A stretch of DNA of 55,260 bases from Spirochaetaceae bacterium (GTDB lineage: Bacteria; Spirochaetota; Spirochaetia; Treponematales; Rectinemataceae). This document shows positions 42,136 through 49,920 of this stretch, piece after piece. Where the stretch lies: positions 1 to 55,260 of the forward strand of contig JANYKC010000062.1 of assembly GCA_025358255.1 (NCBI GenBank), read 5' to 3'. A program made the position numbers and the translations under genes. The notes beneath the pieces were generated by a model, which did not search any database, was not told the DNA's origin, and saw only the letters and a list, made by a program, of their open reading frames with translations. Numbering within the stretch: position 1 is the first letter of the stretch; every line of letters starts with the position of its first letter.

Positions 42136-43160
42136 GGCAAATTGAGGTTTTCTTTCGTGATTTTCCTGCAGGGCACCCAGAGGAACTTGTTGTCGGTGAT
42201 GGGCAACCCGAGCGAGCCGATCGCGCCCAGGCCCGCCAAGGCCAGCGAAAGGCCGTAGGCATTTTTCCCTTGGGCCGCCAGGTCGTCGAGGACGGTTCCG
42301 AGCAACTCGCCTTTGTCGATGGCCTCCAGGCTGGCCGGGCCTGCGCCGATGCCCAGGACCGGAATGGTCTTGCCGTCCTTGAACCAGCCTGCGGCCTTGA
42401 GCGCGTCGATGGCACCCAAGGCGGTATCCTCGCTTCCGCACAGGACGCATTCGACCTTGCCACCGAAGGCGGCCAACCAGGCGGCCATGGTTTTCCTGGC
42501 CTCCTCGCGGCCCAGGTTCGCGCTTTCCCCGGCGAGGGCCTGGCTCCTGATTCCCGCGTCGGCCAGGGCCTTTATGCTCGCCTGTGAGCGGAGCGGAAAG
42601 GCGCCACGGCCAAGGCCGCCCGTGAACGCGAGGTATTGCATCACGGAATCGCGGTTCCGGTCCGTTTCGGGATGGGTGTGCCACCATGCGGCGGCGATTT
42701 CCCCTTGGTAGGTGCCGGTCTGCCCGGGTCGGGAGCCGACGTAGTAGACCTTGTCCCATTTGACCATGTCATCGGCGCGGGGAGGAAGGGCGAAAAAAAC
42801 GAGGGGGATCCTCTTGTCCTTGGCCTTCTGGATCAACGCAGCGGCGCTTTTCTCGTCCGCGAGGGAGACCGCGAGGACCTTCACGTCCCTGTCCAGAAGC
42901 CGGTCGATCCCGTCCTCGCCCTTTGATTCCGCATATCGCCCGGGCATGCCGAGGATTTCCGATTCGCCTTCGGCGCTCAACCTGAAGGACCGGCTTATCC
43001 TCAGGCTTTCGGGATCCGTGGTGGTCAGTTCGACGAGTGCGATCCGGGGGCGGCCATCAGGAGGTGGCCTGCAGGATCGAGGTCCGATCGCGAAGGCCGC
43101 GACGCAGGCGAAAGCCGCGACGCAGCCGGAGGCCAAGCCTATCGCGGAAGACTTCCTCAA
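42123..43160 (-). CDS. MglB-like periplasmic protein with eroded sugar-binding site
   Basis: A 345-residue paralogue of MglB directly upstream of mglB on the same strand. The scaffold aligns end to end (VYYVGSRPGQTGTYQGEIAAAWW, AIDALKAAGWFKDGKTIPVLGIG, TVLDDLAAQGKNAYGLSLALA, FLWVPCRKITKENL). Yet the sugar contacts differ: FFNREP is FFALPP; the NTDAKYR block is GAFPLRS; TAMWQT is SANLGRE; ANNDAM is GSEDTA; GVDAIPEA is GIGAGPAS; VLNDA is VLDDL. The N-terminus has a hydrophobic segment with Cys residues but no clean lipobox. It is probably exported and may bind a different ligand or act as a sensor partner. Its own terminator separates it from mglB. Confidence 0.75.
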   Translation of the reverse strand: MRKSSAIGLASGCVAAFACVAAFAIGPRSCRPPPDGRPRIALVELTTTDPESLRISRSFRLSAEGESEILGMPGRYAESKGEDGIDRLLDRDVKVLAVSLADEKSAAALIQKAKDKRIPLVFFALPPRADDMVKWDKVYYVGSRPGQTGTYQGEIAAAWWHTHPETDRNRDSVMQYLAFTGGLGRGAFPLRSQASIKALADAGIRSQALAGESANLGREEARKTMAAWLAAFGGKVECVLCGSEDTALGAIDALKAAGWFKDGKTIPVLGIGAGPASLEAIDKGELLGTVLDDLAAQGKNAYGLSLALAGLGAIGSLGLPITDNKFLWVPCRKITKENLNLPASR

Positions 43161-43345
43161 TCAGGCGTCCCCTACCGGCAGGATTCCCTTGGCCCGAAGG
43201 CGGAGGGCGGCCATGGTCAGCAGCCAAGGTTTGAGTCTAGCGCTTCGCAAACCGGCTGTCCATCTGCGCCAAGCATGCCTGCTTCCTGGCCCAGACCCGA
43301 AGTGCGGCTTGCGCGGCTCGGGTCCGCGAGATAGGCTCCTATATC

Positions 43346-43846
43346 ATGGCATACGATTTCGATTCTCTGGCCGATCTGGCGGACGCGGAATTCTTTGGCG
43401 AATCCTATAACGGCAAGTCCCTCATGGCGACTCTCGCCAAAATCTCCGCTTCGGATTCCGCTTCTAACTCGACCTACGAAGGCTATAGCGCATGGTCTGT
43501 TGTCCTCCACCTTGCGTGGTGCAAATGGCTTGTCCGCGGCGCCTTCCTCGACGAAGGGGCAAAGGCAGAACCCTACCCCTATCCGGTGGGCAAGGGCGGC
43601 TTCGCGGAACCTATCGACAAGGGCGAGGAAGCCTGGAAAGCCTGCATCGCCTATTTCGAAAGCCTCCATCGCGAAACCATGAAGGCCATCAGGCTCCATG
43701 CCGCTGACCGGTACGATGAGACGATGGAAGCCTGGGGCATCCCGAAGGGCAAGGCCGCGGTATGGCTCTGCTCCCACGACACCTACCATACGGCGCAGAT
43801 ACGGAACATGGGGGTACCCGGCTTCAAGGCGAAGCGGGCCTACTAA
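43346..43846 (+). CDS. DinB-like metal-binding protein
   Basis: A 166-residue four-helix-bundle candidate of the DinB/YfiT superfamily. The putative metal His residues are in SVVLHLAWCKWLV near 54 and in CSHDTYHTAQIRNMG near 144-148. Members are thiol-dependent transferases or unknown; no substrate can be given. A divergent promoter region separates it from the MglB-like gene by 185 bases. Its stop overlaps the end of the regulator remnant on the other strand. Confidence 0.65.
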   Translation: MAYDFDSLADLADAEFFGESYNGKSLMATLAKISASDSASNSTYEGYSAWSVVLHLAWCKWLVRGAFLDEGAKAEPYPYPVGKGGFAEPIDKGEEAWKACIAYFESLHRETMKAIRLHAADRYDETMEAWGIPKGKAAVWLCSHDTYHTAQIRNMGVPGFKAKRAY

Positions 43847-44069
43847 AGCCCGAGCCGCGGGCCCAAGCAGTCGTGGCATGCCTAAGGGCGCGGAAGCCGC
43901 CATCGTGGCCGCTCAGGGACTCGATGGGAAGACCCATGCCAGAGAGGAGGTCCATGTCCCGGTAGAGGCTGCGAACGCCTACACCGAAACGCTTTCCCAG
44001 TCCGCTGGCGCTGTGGATCTTGCCGTCCGCAAGGAAGAGGATGAGGGAGCGCAGCCTTTCCGCGCGCAC
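43824..44069 (-). pseudogene. truncated YafY/WYL-type regulator (HTH only)
   Basis: From a GTG at 44069 the minus strand encodes VRAERLRSLILFLADGKIHS then ASGLGKRFGVGVRSLYRDMDLLS and GLPIESLSGHDGGFRAL, the DeoR-like HTH that opens YafY/WYL-domain regulators of about 230-330 residues. After GGFRAL the frame loses similarity and stops within 20 codons, overlapping the DinB-like gene by 23 bases. No WYL domain exists. It is most simply a regulator cut off by rearrangement; a functional stand-alone HTH peptide is less likely. Confidence 0.6.
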
Positions 44070-44169
44070 GACCAGATCGTGGCCTCGGATGGGTTGCGGG
44101 GGAAGGGGAGGACCTTGCCTTGGCCGCGGTGCATGGCGGGCTCCGCGGGGCGCTGCACGGCAAATGAAA

Positions 44170-44198
44170 TTGACATCCTGCCTCAAGCACCATAGCAT
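44170..44198 (+). promoter_or_regulatory. sigma-70 promoter of the liv genes
   Basis: TTGACA (44170-44175), 17-base spacer, TAGCAT (44193-44198), giving a leader of about 55 bases to livK. A perfect -35 and good spacing. Confidence 0.65.
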
Positions 44199-44213
44199 AA
44201 GAAAAGCTCGGTT

Positions 44214-44256
44214 CACGCCCCAAGGCGTGAGGACGGGCAAAAAACCTGGAGGTTTT
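44214..44256 (+). promoter_or_regulatory. livK leader with two hairpins, the second covering the ribosome site
   Basis: First hairpin CACGCC-CCAA-GGCGTG (44214-44229). Second hairpin AAAACC-TGGA-GGTTTT (44241-44256) contains the only Shine-Dalgarno, GGAGG, two bases before the start ATG at 44259. Folding would hide the ribosome binding site, so translation may be regulated; no known riboswitch class was recognised. Confidence 0.45.
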
Positions 44257-44258
44257 CG

Positions 44259-45404
44259 ATGAAGAGGTTCGGTATCAGCATCCTTGTGCTCGCCCTCGCG
44301 TGCATGCTCCCAGGCGCGGCTTTCGCGCAGAACGTGGTCAAATTCGGTGTCTTCGAGCCCCTTACCGGCGCCAACGCCGCGGGCGGCGCCGAAGAGCTCG
44401 ATGGTATCCGCCTTGCCCAGTCCCTCTATCCGACGGTCACGGTGGGTGGAGTCACCTACAAGATCGAACTCGCGATCGCCGACAACAAGTCCGACAAGGT
44501 CGAGGCCGCCAATGCAGGCCAGAGCCTCGTGGACCGCGACAAGGTCCAGGTCGTCCTCGGCTCCTGGGGCTCAGGCCTCTCGATGGCCGCCGGCCCGATC
44601 TTCCAGGCCGCCAAGGTGCCGGCCATCGGCCTGTCCTGCACCAACCCCCTGGTCACCAAGGACAATCCCTATTACTTCCGCGTCTGCTTCATCGATCCCT
44701 TCCAGGGCACGGTCATGGCGACCTACGCGTACAGCAACGTCAAGGCCAAGAAGGCGGTCATCATCCGCGAAGTGTCGAACGACTACTCCGTGGGCCTCGC
44801 CAAGTTCTTCGTCGACAGCTTCGTGAAGCTCACGGGCGACCCGAAAGCCATCGTCGCCACCCTCAACTACAACACCGGCGACCAGGACTTCTCCGCCCAG
44901 CTCACCCAGATCAAGAGCCTCAAGGCCGACGTCATCTTCGCGCCGGGCAACTACACCGAGAGCGCCCTCATCATCAAGCAAGCCCGCGAGCTCGGGATCA
45001 AGACGCCCTTCCTTGGCGGCGACACCTGGGAGATCCAGGAGCTCATCAACGTCGGCAAGACAGCCGTCGAAGGCGCTGTCATGTCCACCTTCTTCGACAA
45101 CGACGCCCCTCTCACCGCGAACTCCAAGATCTTCGTCACCGAGTTCCAGAAGAAGTACGGCAGGGTCCCCTCGGGAACCACGGTCCTTGGCTTTGACGGC
45201 TACCTCCTGGCCCGCGACGCGATCATCCGCGCCAACAGCGTGAACTCGGTCAAGATCCGCGACGCCATCGCCGCGACCAACAAGTTCGCCGGCGCCTCCG
45301 GTTACGTCACCTTCGCTCCTGGCTCGGGCGATCCCGTCAAGAGCGCGGTCATCAAGGAAGTGAAGAACGGCAAGTTCGTCTACAAGACGACCGTCAATCC
45401 CTAA
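44259..45404 (+). CDS. livK: branched-chain amino acid-type ABC substrate-binding protein
   Basis: The 381-residue periplasmic protein has a cleavable signal (SILVLALACMLPGAAFAQN). It is a type I binding fold: VVKFGVFEPLTGANAAGGAEEL, IADNKSDKVEAANAGQSLVDRDKVQVVLGSWGSG in segments, VPAIGLSCTNPLVT, and TFFDNDAPLTANSKIFVTEF. It feeds the permease genes downstream. The exact ligand (leucine, amides, urea or other) cannot be read from the sequence, so the symbol denotes family only. Repeat R4 lies between it and livH. Confidence 0.85.
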   Translation: MKRFGISILVLALACMLPGAAFAQNVVKFGVFEPLTGANAAGGAEELDGIRLAQSLYPTVTVGGVTYKIELAIADNKSDKVEAANAGQSLVDRDKVQVVLGSWGSGLSMAAGPIFQAAKVPAIGLSCTNPLVTKDNPYYFRVCFIDPFQGTVMATYAYSNVKAKKAVIIREVSNDYSVGLAKFFVDSFVKLTGDPKAIVATLNYNTGDQDFSAQLTQIKSLKADVIFAPGNYTESALIIKQARELGIKTPFLGGDTWEIQELINVGKTAVEGAVMSTFFDNDAPLTANSKIFVTEFQKKYGRVPSGTTVLGFDGYLLARDAIIRANSVNSVKIRDAIAATNKFAGASGYVTFAPGSGDPVKSAVIKEVKNGKFVYKTTVNP

Positions 45405-45432
45405 GGCTCCCCCGGATTCACCATAGAGGCAC

Positions 45433-45535
45433 TACTGACCCGGCAACCAAACGTTGGCTTGGGCCCATGATTTTGACCCGTAGCGGCGGGCCAGAATCAT
45501 GGGAAAGCACCCGGTGCCATGTGGCCGGGTCTGTA
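45433..45535. repeat. 103-bp palindromic repeat, copy R4
   Basis: Opposite orientation to R1, with TACTGACCCGGCAACC on the left and GGCCGGGTCTGTA on the right (two substitutions). It lies 28 bases after livK and inside the 309-base livK-livH spacer. A smaller hairpin (GCGGGA-GGCAA-TCCCGC, 45584-45600) follows. The element could attenuate transcription so that the binding protein is made in excess. Confidence 0.9.
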
Positions 45536-45713
45536 AATTGAGGGACCACGGAGATCCAGGAAGGGTTAGGGGTGGTGGAAATGGCGGGAGGCAATCCCGC
45601 TCGCCCTTCCTCCCCGCCTCTCCCCGTGATCCCTGCGGTCGGGACTCAGCGATCTCCATGGCGAATCATCCAAAGGTTCTTTCGTTTCCACTCGACCCAC
45701 AAGGATAAGCCCT

Positions 45714-46607
45714 ATGGATCTAGCCACTTTTCTCCAGCAATTGGCCAACGCCGCGAGCCTCGGGAGCCTTTATTCCCTCATCGCAATCGGCTATACGATG
45801 GTCTACGGCATCCTGCGCCTGATCAATTTCGCCCATGGCGACATTTTCATGCTCGGCGCGTATTTTGCCTTCTATCTCATCGCGTCGGTGGCATTGCCCT
45901 GGTGGGTGGCCTTCCTCGTCGCGATCGCGATCACCAGCCTCTTCGGCATCGCGCTCGAGCGGATCGCCTACCGGCCCTTGCGCGATTCGCCCCGCATCTC
46001 CCTCATGATCAGCGCGATCGGCGCCTCATTCCTCATTGAAAACCTCGGCGTGGTCATCTTCGGGGGTCGCCCCAAGAGCTTCGCCTCCATCCCCCTCTTC
46101 GACACCGTGGTCAGGATGGGCTCCGTCCAGGTCCTCTCCGTGAGCCTCTTCATCCCCGTCATCACCATCCTCCTCCTCGTCGTCCTCCTGTTTGTCGTGA
46201 ACAGGACCAAGACGGGCATGGCGATGCGGGCGGTCTCCACGGACGTGGAGGCGGCCCGACTCATGGCGATCGACGTGAACAAGGTCATCTCCTACACCTT
46301 CGGGATCGGTTCCGCACTCGCCGCGATCGGTGGCATCCTGTGGACCATGAAGTATCCCCAGCTCAATCCCCTCATGGGCATCATGCCAGGACTCAAATGC
46401 TTCATCGCGGCCGTCATCGGCGGGATAGGCAACATATCAGGCGCGGTGCTTGGCGGCTTCCTCCTCGGCTTCATCGAAATCATGGTCGCAGCCTTCCTCC
46501 CCGCCCTCACCGGCTACCGCGACGCCTTCTCCTTCATACTCCTCATCCTCGTCCTCCTCCTGAAGCCCTCGGGCCTCCTCGGCAAGAAACAGACGGTGAA
46601 GGTGTGA
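45714..46607 (+). CDS. livH: branched-chain amino acid-type ABC permease, LivH family
   Basis: The 297-residue permease has about eight membrane helices. The family block SLIAIGYTMVYGILRLINFAH with GDIFMLGAYFA is intact, as is TDVEAARLMAIDVNKVISYTF, the ATPase coupling loop, and GGIGNISGAVLGGFLLGF. An AAGGAT site precedes the ATG. It starts the run of four closely spaced genes livHMGF. Confidence 0.9.
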   Translation: MDLATFLQQLANAASLGSLYSLIAIGYTMVYGILRLINFAHGDIFMLGAYFAFYLIASVALPWWVAFLVAIAITSLFGIALERIAYRPLRDSPRISLMISAIGASFLIENLGVVIFGGRPKSFASIPLFDTVVRMGSVQVLSVSLFIPVITILLLVVLLFVVNRTKTGMAMRAVSTDVEAARLMAIDVNKVISYTFGIGSALAAIGGILWTMKYPQLNPLMGIMPGLKCFIAAVIGGIGNISGAVLGGFLLGFIEIMVAAFLPALTGYRDAFSFILLILVLLLKPSGLLGKKQTVKV

Positions 46608-46611
46608 TGCA

Positions 46612-47664
46612 ATGAAGACAAGAAACACGGTTCTTACCGGATTGGCGATCGCCATTTTCGCCCTCGTCCTGTGGCTCGCCGACAAGAACCTCGGCGGCTA
46701 TGCGATGCGCATACTCAACCTCTCGGCCATCTATGTCGTGCTTTCCCTGTCCTTGAACCTCGTCAACGGCTTCACCGGGCTTTTCAGCCTGGGCTGCGCG
46801 GGCTTCATGGCAGTGGGCGCCTATGTGTCGGCCCTCCTCACGATGAGCCCCGAGGTCAAGGAGATGAACTTCTTCCTCGAGCCACTGGCTCCCTGGCTGG
46901 CCCGCCTGACCCTGCCTTTCGCCCTGGCCCTCGTGGCGGGCGGCTTTTGCGCGGCCCTGGCAGGCCTCGTGGTCGGCATCCCGGTGCTCAGGCTCAAGGA
47001 TGACTACCTGGCCATCGCCACCCTCGGCTTTTCCGAGATCATCAGGGTCGTGATAACCAACCTCCAGGGCCTCACGAACGGCGCCCAGGGCCTCAAGAAC
47101 ATCCCCAAGTTCTCCACCACCTGGACGGTCTGGGGAGTCGCGGCCCTTGTCGTGGCCTTCATGGCCCTCCTCACGCGCTCCAGCTATGGCAGGCAGCTCA
47201 AGGCCGTGCGCGACGACGAGATCGCCGCCGAGGCCATGGGCGTCAACGTCTTCCGCGTGAAGGTGACGAGCTTCACCATCTCAAGCTTCCTGGCCGGGGT
47301 CGGCGGCGCCCTCCTGGGGCACATGATCACGACGATCGACCCCAAGATGTTCAGCTTCATGCTCACCTTCAACATCCTCCTCATCGTCGTCCTCGGCGGG
47401 AACGGCTCGATAACGGGATCCGTCATCGCGTCCATCCTTGTCACCGTCCTCATGGAGGCCCTCCGCTTCCTGGACGAGCCGCTCAACCTCTTCTTCTTCA
47501 AGACCAACGGCCTTCCCGGCCTCCGGATGGTGGTCTTCTCCGCGATGCTCATGGCCGTCGTCATCCTCCGGCAGCGGGGCCTCATGGGGGACCAGGAACT
47601 GACCTGGAGCGGCTTCGAGAAAGCGGGCCTCCTGCCGCGATCGAAGAAGGGGGCCTCGAAATGA
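46612..47664 (+). CDS. livM: branched-chain amino acid-type ABC permease, LivM family
   Basis: The 350-residue partner permease starts four bases after livH. The family blocks YVVLSLSLNLVNGFTGLFSLGCAGFM (in segments), DYLAIATLGFSEIIRVVI and ALLTRSSYGRQLKAVRDDEIAAEAMGVN (in segments) are present, along with GGNGSITGSVIASI. About ten helices. Its stop overlaps livG by four bases. Confidence 0.9.
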   Translation: MKTRNTVLTGLAIAIFALVLWLADKNLGGYAMRILNLSAIYVVLSLSLNLVNGFTGLFSLGCAGFMAVGAYVSALLTMSPEVKEMNFFLEPLAPWLARLTLPFALALVAGGFCAALAGLVVGIPVLRLKDDYLAIATLGFSEIIRVVITNLQGLTNGAQGLKNIPKFSTTWTVWGVAALVVAFMALLTRSSYGRQLKAVRDDEIAAEAMGVNVFRVKVTSFTISSFLAGVGGALLGHMITTIDPKMFSFMLTFNILLIVVLGGNGSITGSVIASILVTVLMEALRFLDEPLNLFFFKTNGLPGLRMVVFSAMLMAVVILRQRGLMGDQELTWSGFEKAGLLPRSKKGASK

Positions 47665-48419
47665 TGCTCGAAACCAAAGGCGCCACGATGCGCTTCGGCG
47701 GCCTGACCGCGGTGTCCGAACTCAACCTCTGTGTGGAGCACGGCGAGATCGTAGGACTCATCGGGCCGAACGGGGCAGGCAAGACCACGGCCTTCAACAT
47801 GATCACGGGCGTCTACGAGCCCACCGAGGGAAAGGTCATCTTCACGGGGAAGGACATAACGGGGAAGAAGGCGCATTCGATCACCGAGGCGGGCATCGCC
47901 CGCACCTTCCAGAACATCCGTCTTTTCTCCACGATGAGCGTACTCGAGAACGTGCTCGTGGGTTGCGCCGTGCGGGAAAAACCCACCTGGTTCAATTCGG
48001 TGGTCCGGACGCCGGCCTACCGGAAGCATGACCGCGAGTCGCACAAGTTCGCGATGGAGCTCCTCTCCGAGACGGGACTGGCCGAGCTGGCGGGTGAAAG
48101 GGCCACGAGCCTTCCCTACGGCAAGCAGCGGCGCCTGGAGATCTCCAGGGCCCTGGCCTCCAGGCCCAAGCTCCTCCTCCTCGACGAGCCGGCGGCCGGC
48201 ATGAATCCCCAGGAATCCATCGAGCTCATGGAGTTCATCCGCCGCGTGCGTGACCGCTTCGACCTGACCATCCTCCTCATCGAGCACCATATGCAGGTGG
48301 TCATGGGGATCTGCTCGCGCATGTACGTCCTGGATTACGGGGTGACCATCGCGCACGGGACGCCGGACGAGATCAGGCGTGACCCTAAGGTCATCGAAGC
48401 CTACCTGGGGGTGGAGTGA
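47661..48419 (+). CDS. livG: branched-chain amino acid-type ABC ATPase, LivG family
   Basis: The 252-residue ATPase has Walker A GPNGAGKTTAFNMITG, the Q-loop region GIARTFQNIRLF, signature LPYGKQRRLEISRAL (a normal LivG variant of LSGG), Walker B LLLLDEPAAGMNP and the switch His in IEHHMQVVM. It is coupled to livM (ATGA overlap) and to livF. Confidence 0.93.
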   Translation: MMLETKGATMRFGGLTAVSELNLCVEHGEIVGLIGPNGAGKTTAFNMITGVYEPTEGKVIFTGKDITGKKAHSITEAGIARTFQNIRLFSTMSVLENVLVGCAVREKPTWFNSVVRTPAYRKHDRESHKFAMELLSETGLAELAGERATSLPYGKQRRLEISRALASRPKLLLLDEPAAGMNPQESIELMEFIRRVRDRFDLTILLIEHHMQVVMGICSRMYVLDYGVTIAHGTPDEIRRDPKVIEAYLGVE

Positions 48420-49129
48420 TGCTCAAGATAGAGAACCTGTCCGTCCACTATGGCGGCATCCATGCCCTCCAGGGAGTGTCCCTCGAGGTGCCGGAGGGCA
48501 AGATCGTGACCCTCATCGGCGCGAACGGAGCGGGCAAGAGCACGACCCTCAAGGCGATAATCGGCCTCATCAAGACCTCGGGAGGCTCGGTCTCATGGAA
48601 CGGGAAAAGCCTGGCGGGCATGCCGACCAAGGACATCGTGGAGAGCGGCATCGTCCTCGTGCCCGAGGGGCGCCGCGTCTTCGCGAACCTCTCCGTGGAC
48701 GAGAACCTGAGCCTGGGCGCCTATGCCCGGAAGGACAAGTCCGCCGTGGAAGCGGACAGGGCCCGCGTCTTCAAGCTTTTTCCGCGCCTGGACGACCGGA
48801 AAAAGCAGAAAGCCGGCACGCTTTCCGGAGGGGAGCAACAGATGCTCGCCGTCGGCCGGGCCATCATGACGAGGCCCAAGCTCCTCATGATGGACGAGCC
48901 CTCACTTGGCCTCGCGCCCCTCGTGGTCAAGATGATCTTCGACATCATCAAGGAGATCAACGCCGAGGGGACGACCATCCTCCTGGTGGAGCAGAACGCC
49001 AAGGCAGCCCTCATGGCCGCACATTTCGGCTATGTCCTGGAGACGGGGCGCATCACCCTTGAAGGCGAGGGCCGGCAGCTTTTGGCCGATGACCGCGTGC
49101 GGAAGGCCTACCTGGGGGAAGCGCTCTAG
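48419..49129 (+). CDS. livF: branched-chain amino acid-type ABC ATPase, LivF family
   Basis: The 236-residue second ATPase: Walker A GANGAGKSTTLKAIIG, signature LSGGEQQMLAVGRA, Walker B LLMMDEPSLGLAP, and VEQNAKAALMAA as the switch region. I chose the ATG at 48419, one base overlapping the livG stop; a GTG at 48416 in the same frame is an alternative. It closes the liv operon proper. Confidence 0.93.
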   Translation: MLKIENLSVHYGGIHALQGVSLEVPEGKIVTLIGANGAGKSTTLKAIIGLIKTSGGSVSWNGKSLAGMPTKDIVESGIVLVPEGRRVFANLSVDENLSLGAYARKDKSAVEADRARVFKLFPRLDDRKKQKAGTLSGGEQQMLAVGRAIMTRPKLLMMDEPSLGLAPLVVKMIFDIIKEINAEGTTILLVEQNAKAALMAAHFGYVLETGRITLEGEGRQLLADDRVRKAYLGEAL

Positions 49130-49169
49130 GCAAGGCCTGGGGCCTGGATCGGGGCACGGGGGCAAGAAG

Positions 49170-49712
49170 GTGAGCAGGGCTTTTGTAGACGAGGATTCCG
49201 GATCAGACGAGGCAGAGGGGATGTTCGACATCCCCTTGCCCCTGCCGCCCGGCGCGAAAAACTACATGACCGGCGAAGGCGCGGCGGGCCTCGCCGCGGA
49301 GCTTCGTCTGCTCTCCGAGACCGAGCGCCCGCGGGCGGCCGCCGCCTTGGCGGCCGCCAAGGCCACCGATCCGGCGGAGGCCATCCGCCACCTTTCAGAA
49401 ATAGAGCGCCGAATCGCCTACCTTTCGCGGATGCGCTCCAACCTTGAAGTGGTCGCCTTGCCGGCGACGGCCGAGCGGGTCGTCTTTGGCCTCGTGGTCC
49501 GTGTCGTCGAGGACCGAGCGGGAGGCGGGAAGGAGGAGGAGTATCGCATCGTCGGGGTGGATGAGAGCGACCCCGATCGCGGGCTCCTTTCCTGGGCGAG
49601 CCCCGTGGCCAGGGCGCTCATAGGGCACAGGGTCGGCGATTCGGTCGTCGCCGCCTTGCCGAAGGGAGAGAGACGGATGACCATTGCCGAGATTCGTTTT
49701 CCGGACACCTGA
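49170..49712 (+). CDS. GreA/GreB-like transcript cleavage factor
   Basis: The GTG at 49170 opens VSRAFVDEDSGSDEAEG, resembling GreB-type openings, and gives 180 residues. An N-terminal coiled-coil region (AAELRLLSETERPRAA, AEAIRHLSEIERRIAYLS) is followed by the FKBP-like domain (ATAERVVFGLVVRVVED, DRGLLSWASPVARALIGHRVGDSV, MTIAEIRF). Such factors rescue stalled RNA polymerase. It is longer at the N-terminus and less conserved than housekeeping GreA, so it may be a paralogue such as Rnk or GreB. It is 40 bases after livF. Confidence 0.75.
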   Translation: MSRAFVDEDSGSDEAEGMFDIPLPLPPGAKNYMTGEGAAGLAAELRLLSETERPRAAAALAAAKATDPAEAIRHLSEIERRIAYLSRMRSNLEVVALPATAERVVFGLVVRVVEDRAGGGKEEEYRIVGVDESDPDRGLLSWASPVARALIGHRVGDSVVAALPKGERRMTIAEIRFPDT

Positions 49713-49745
49713 AAAAAAAGGAGGCGGAAAGCGCCGCTTCCCGCC
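49711..49745 (-). terminator. intrinsic terminator, minus-strand direction
   Basis: On the minus strand GGCGGGAAGC, loop of three, GCTTTCCGCC (one mismatch), then TCC and eight T. It would end transcripts coming leftward from proC through repeat R5, and its T-tract lies at the end of the Gre-like gene. Confidence 0.7.
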
Positions 49746-49791
49746 CCCGCCCTTCCTGTCCGGGTTCTTTTAGGCCGGCCTCATGCCAGCC

Positions 49792-49894
49792 TACTGACCC
49801 GGCAACCAAACATTGGCTTGGGCCCATGATTCTGACCCGTAGCGACGGGCCAGAATCATGGGAGAGCACCCGATGTTATGTTGCCGGGTCAGTA
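49792..49894. repeat. 103-bp palindromic repeat, copy R5
   Basis: The best-preserved copy of the opposite orientation: TACTGACCCGGCAACC on the left, GTTGCCGGGTCAGTA on the right, and the inner CCCATGATTCTGACCC / GGGCCAGAATCATGGG pair. It lies between the Gre-like gene and the end of proC, 26 bases from the proC stop. Confidence 0.92.
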
Positions 49895-49920
49895 AAGGCC
49901 GCCCATGGCCTTGCGGACAG

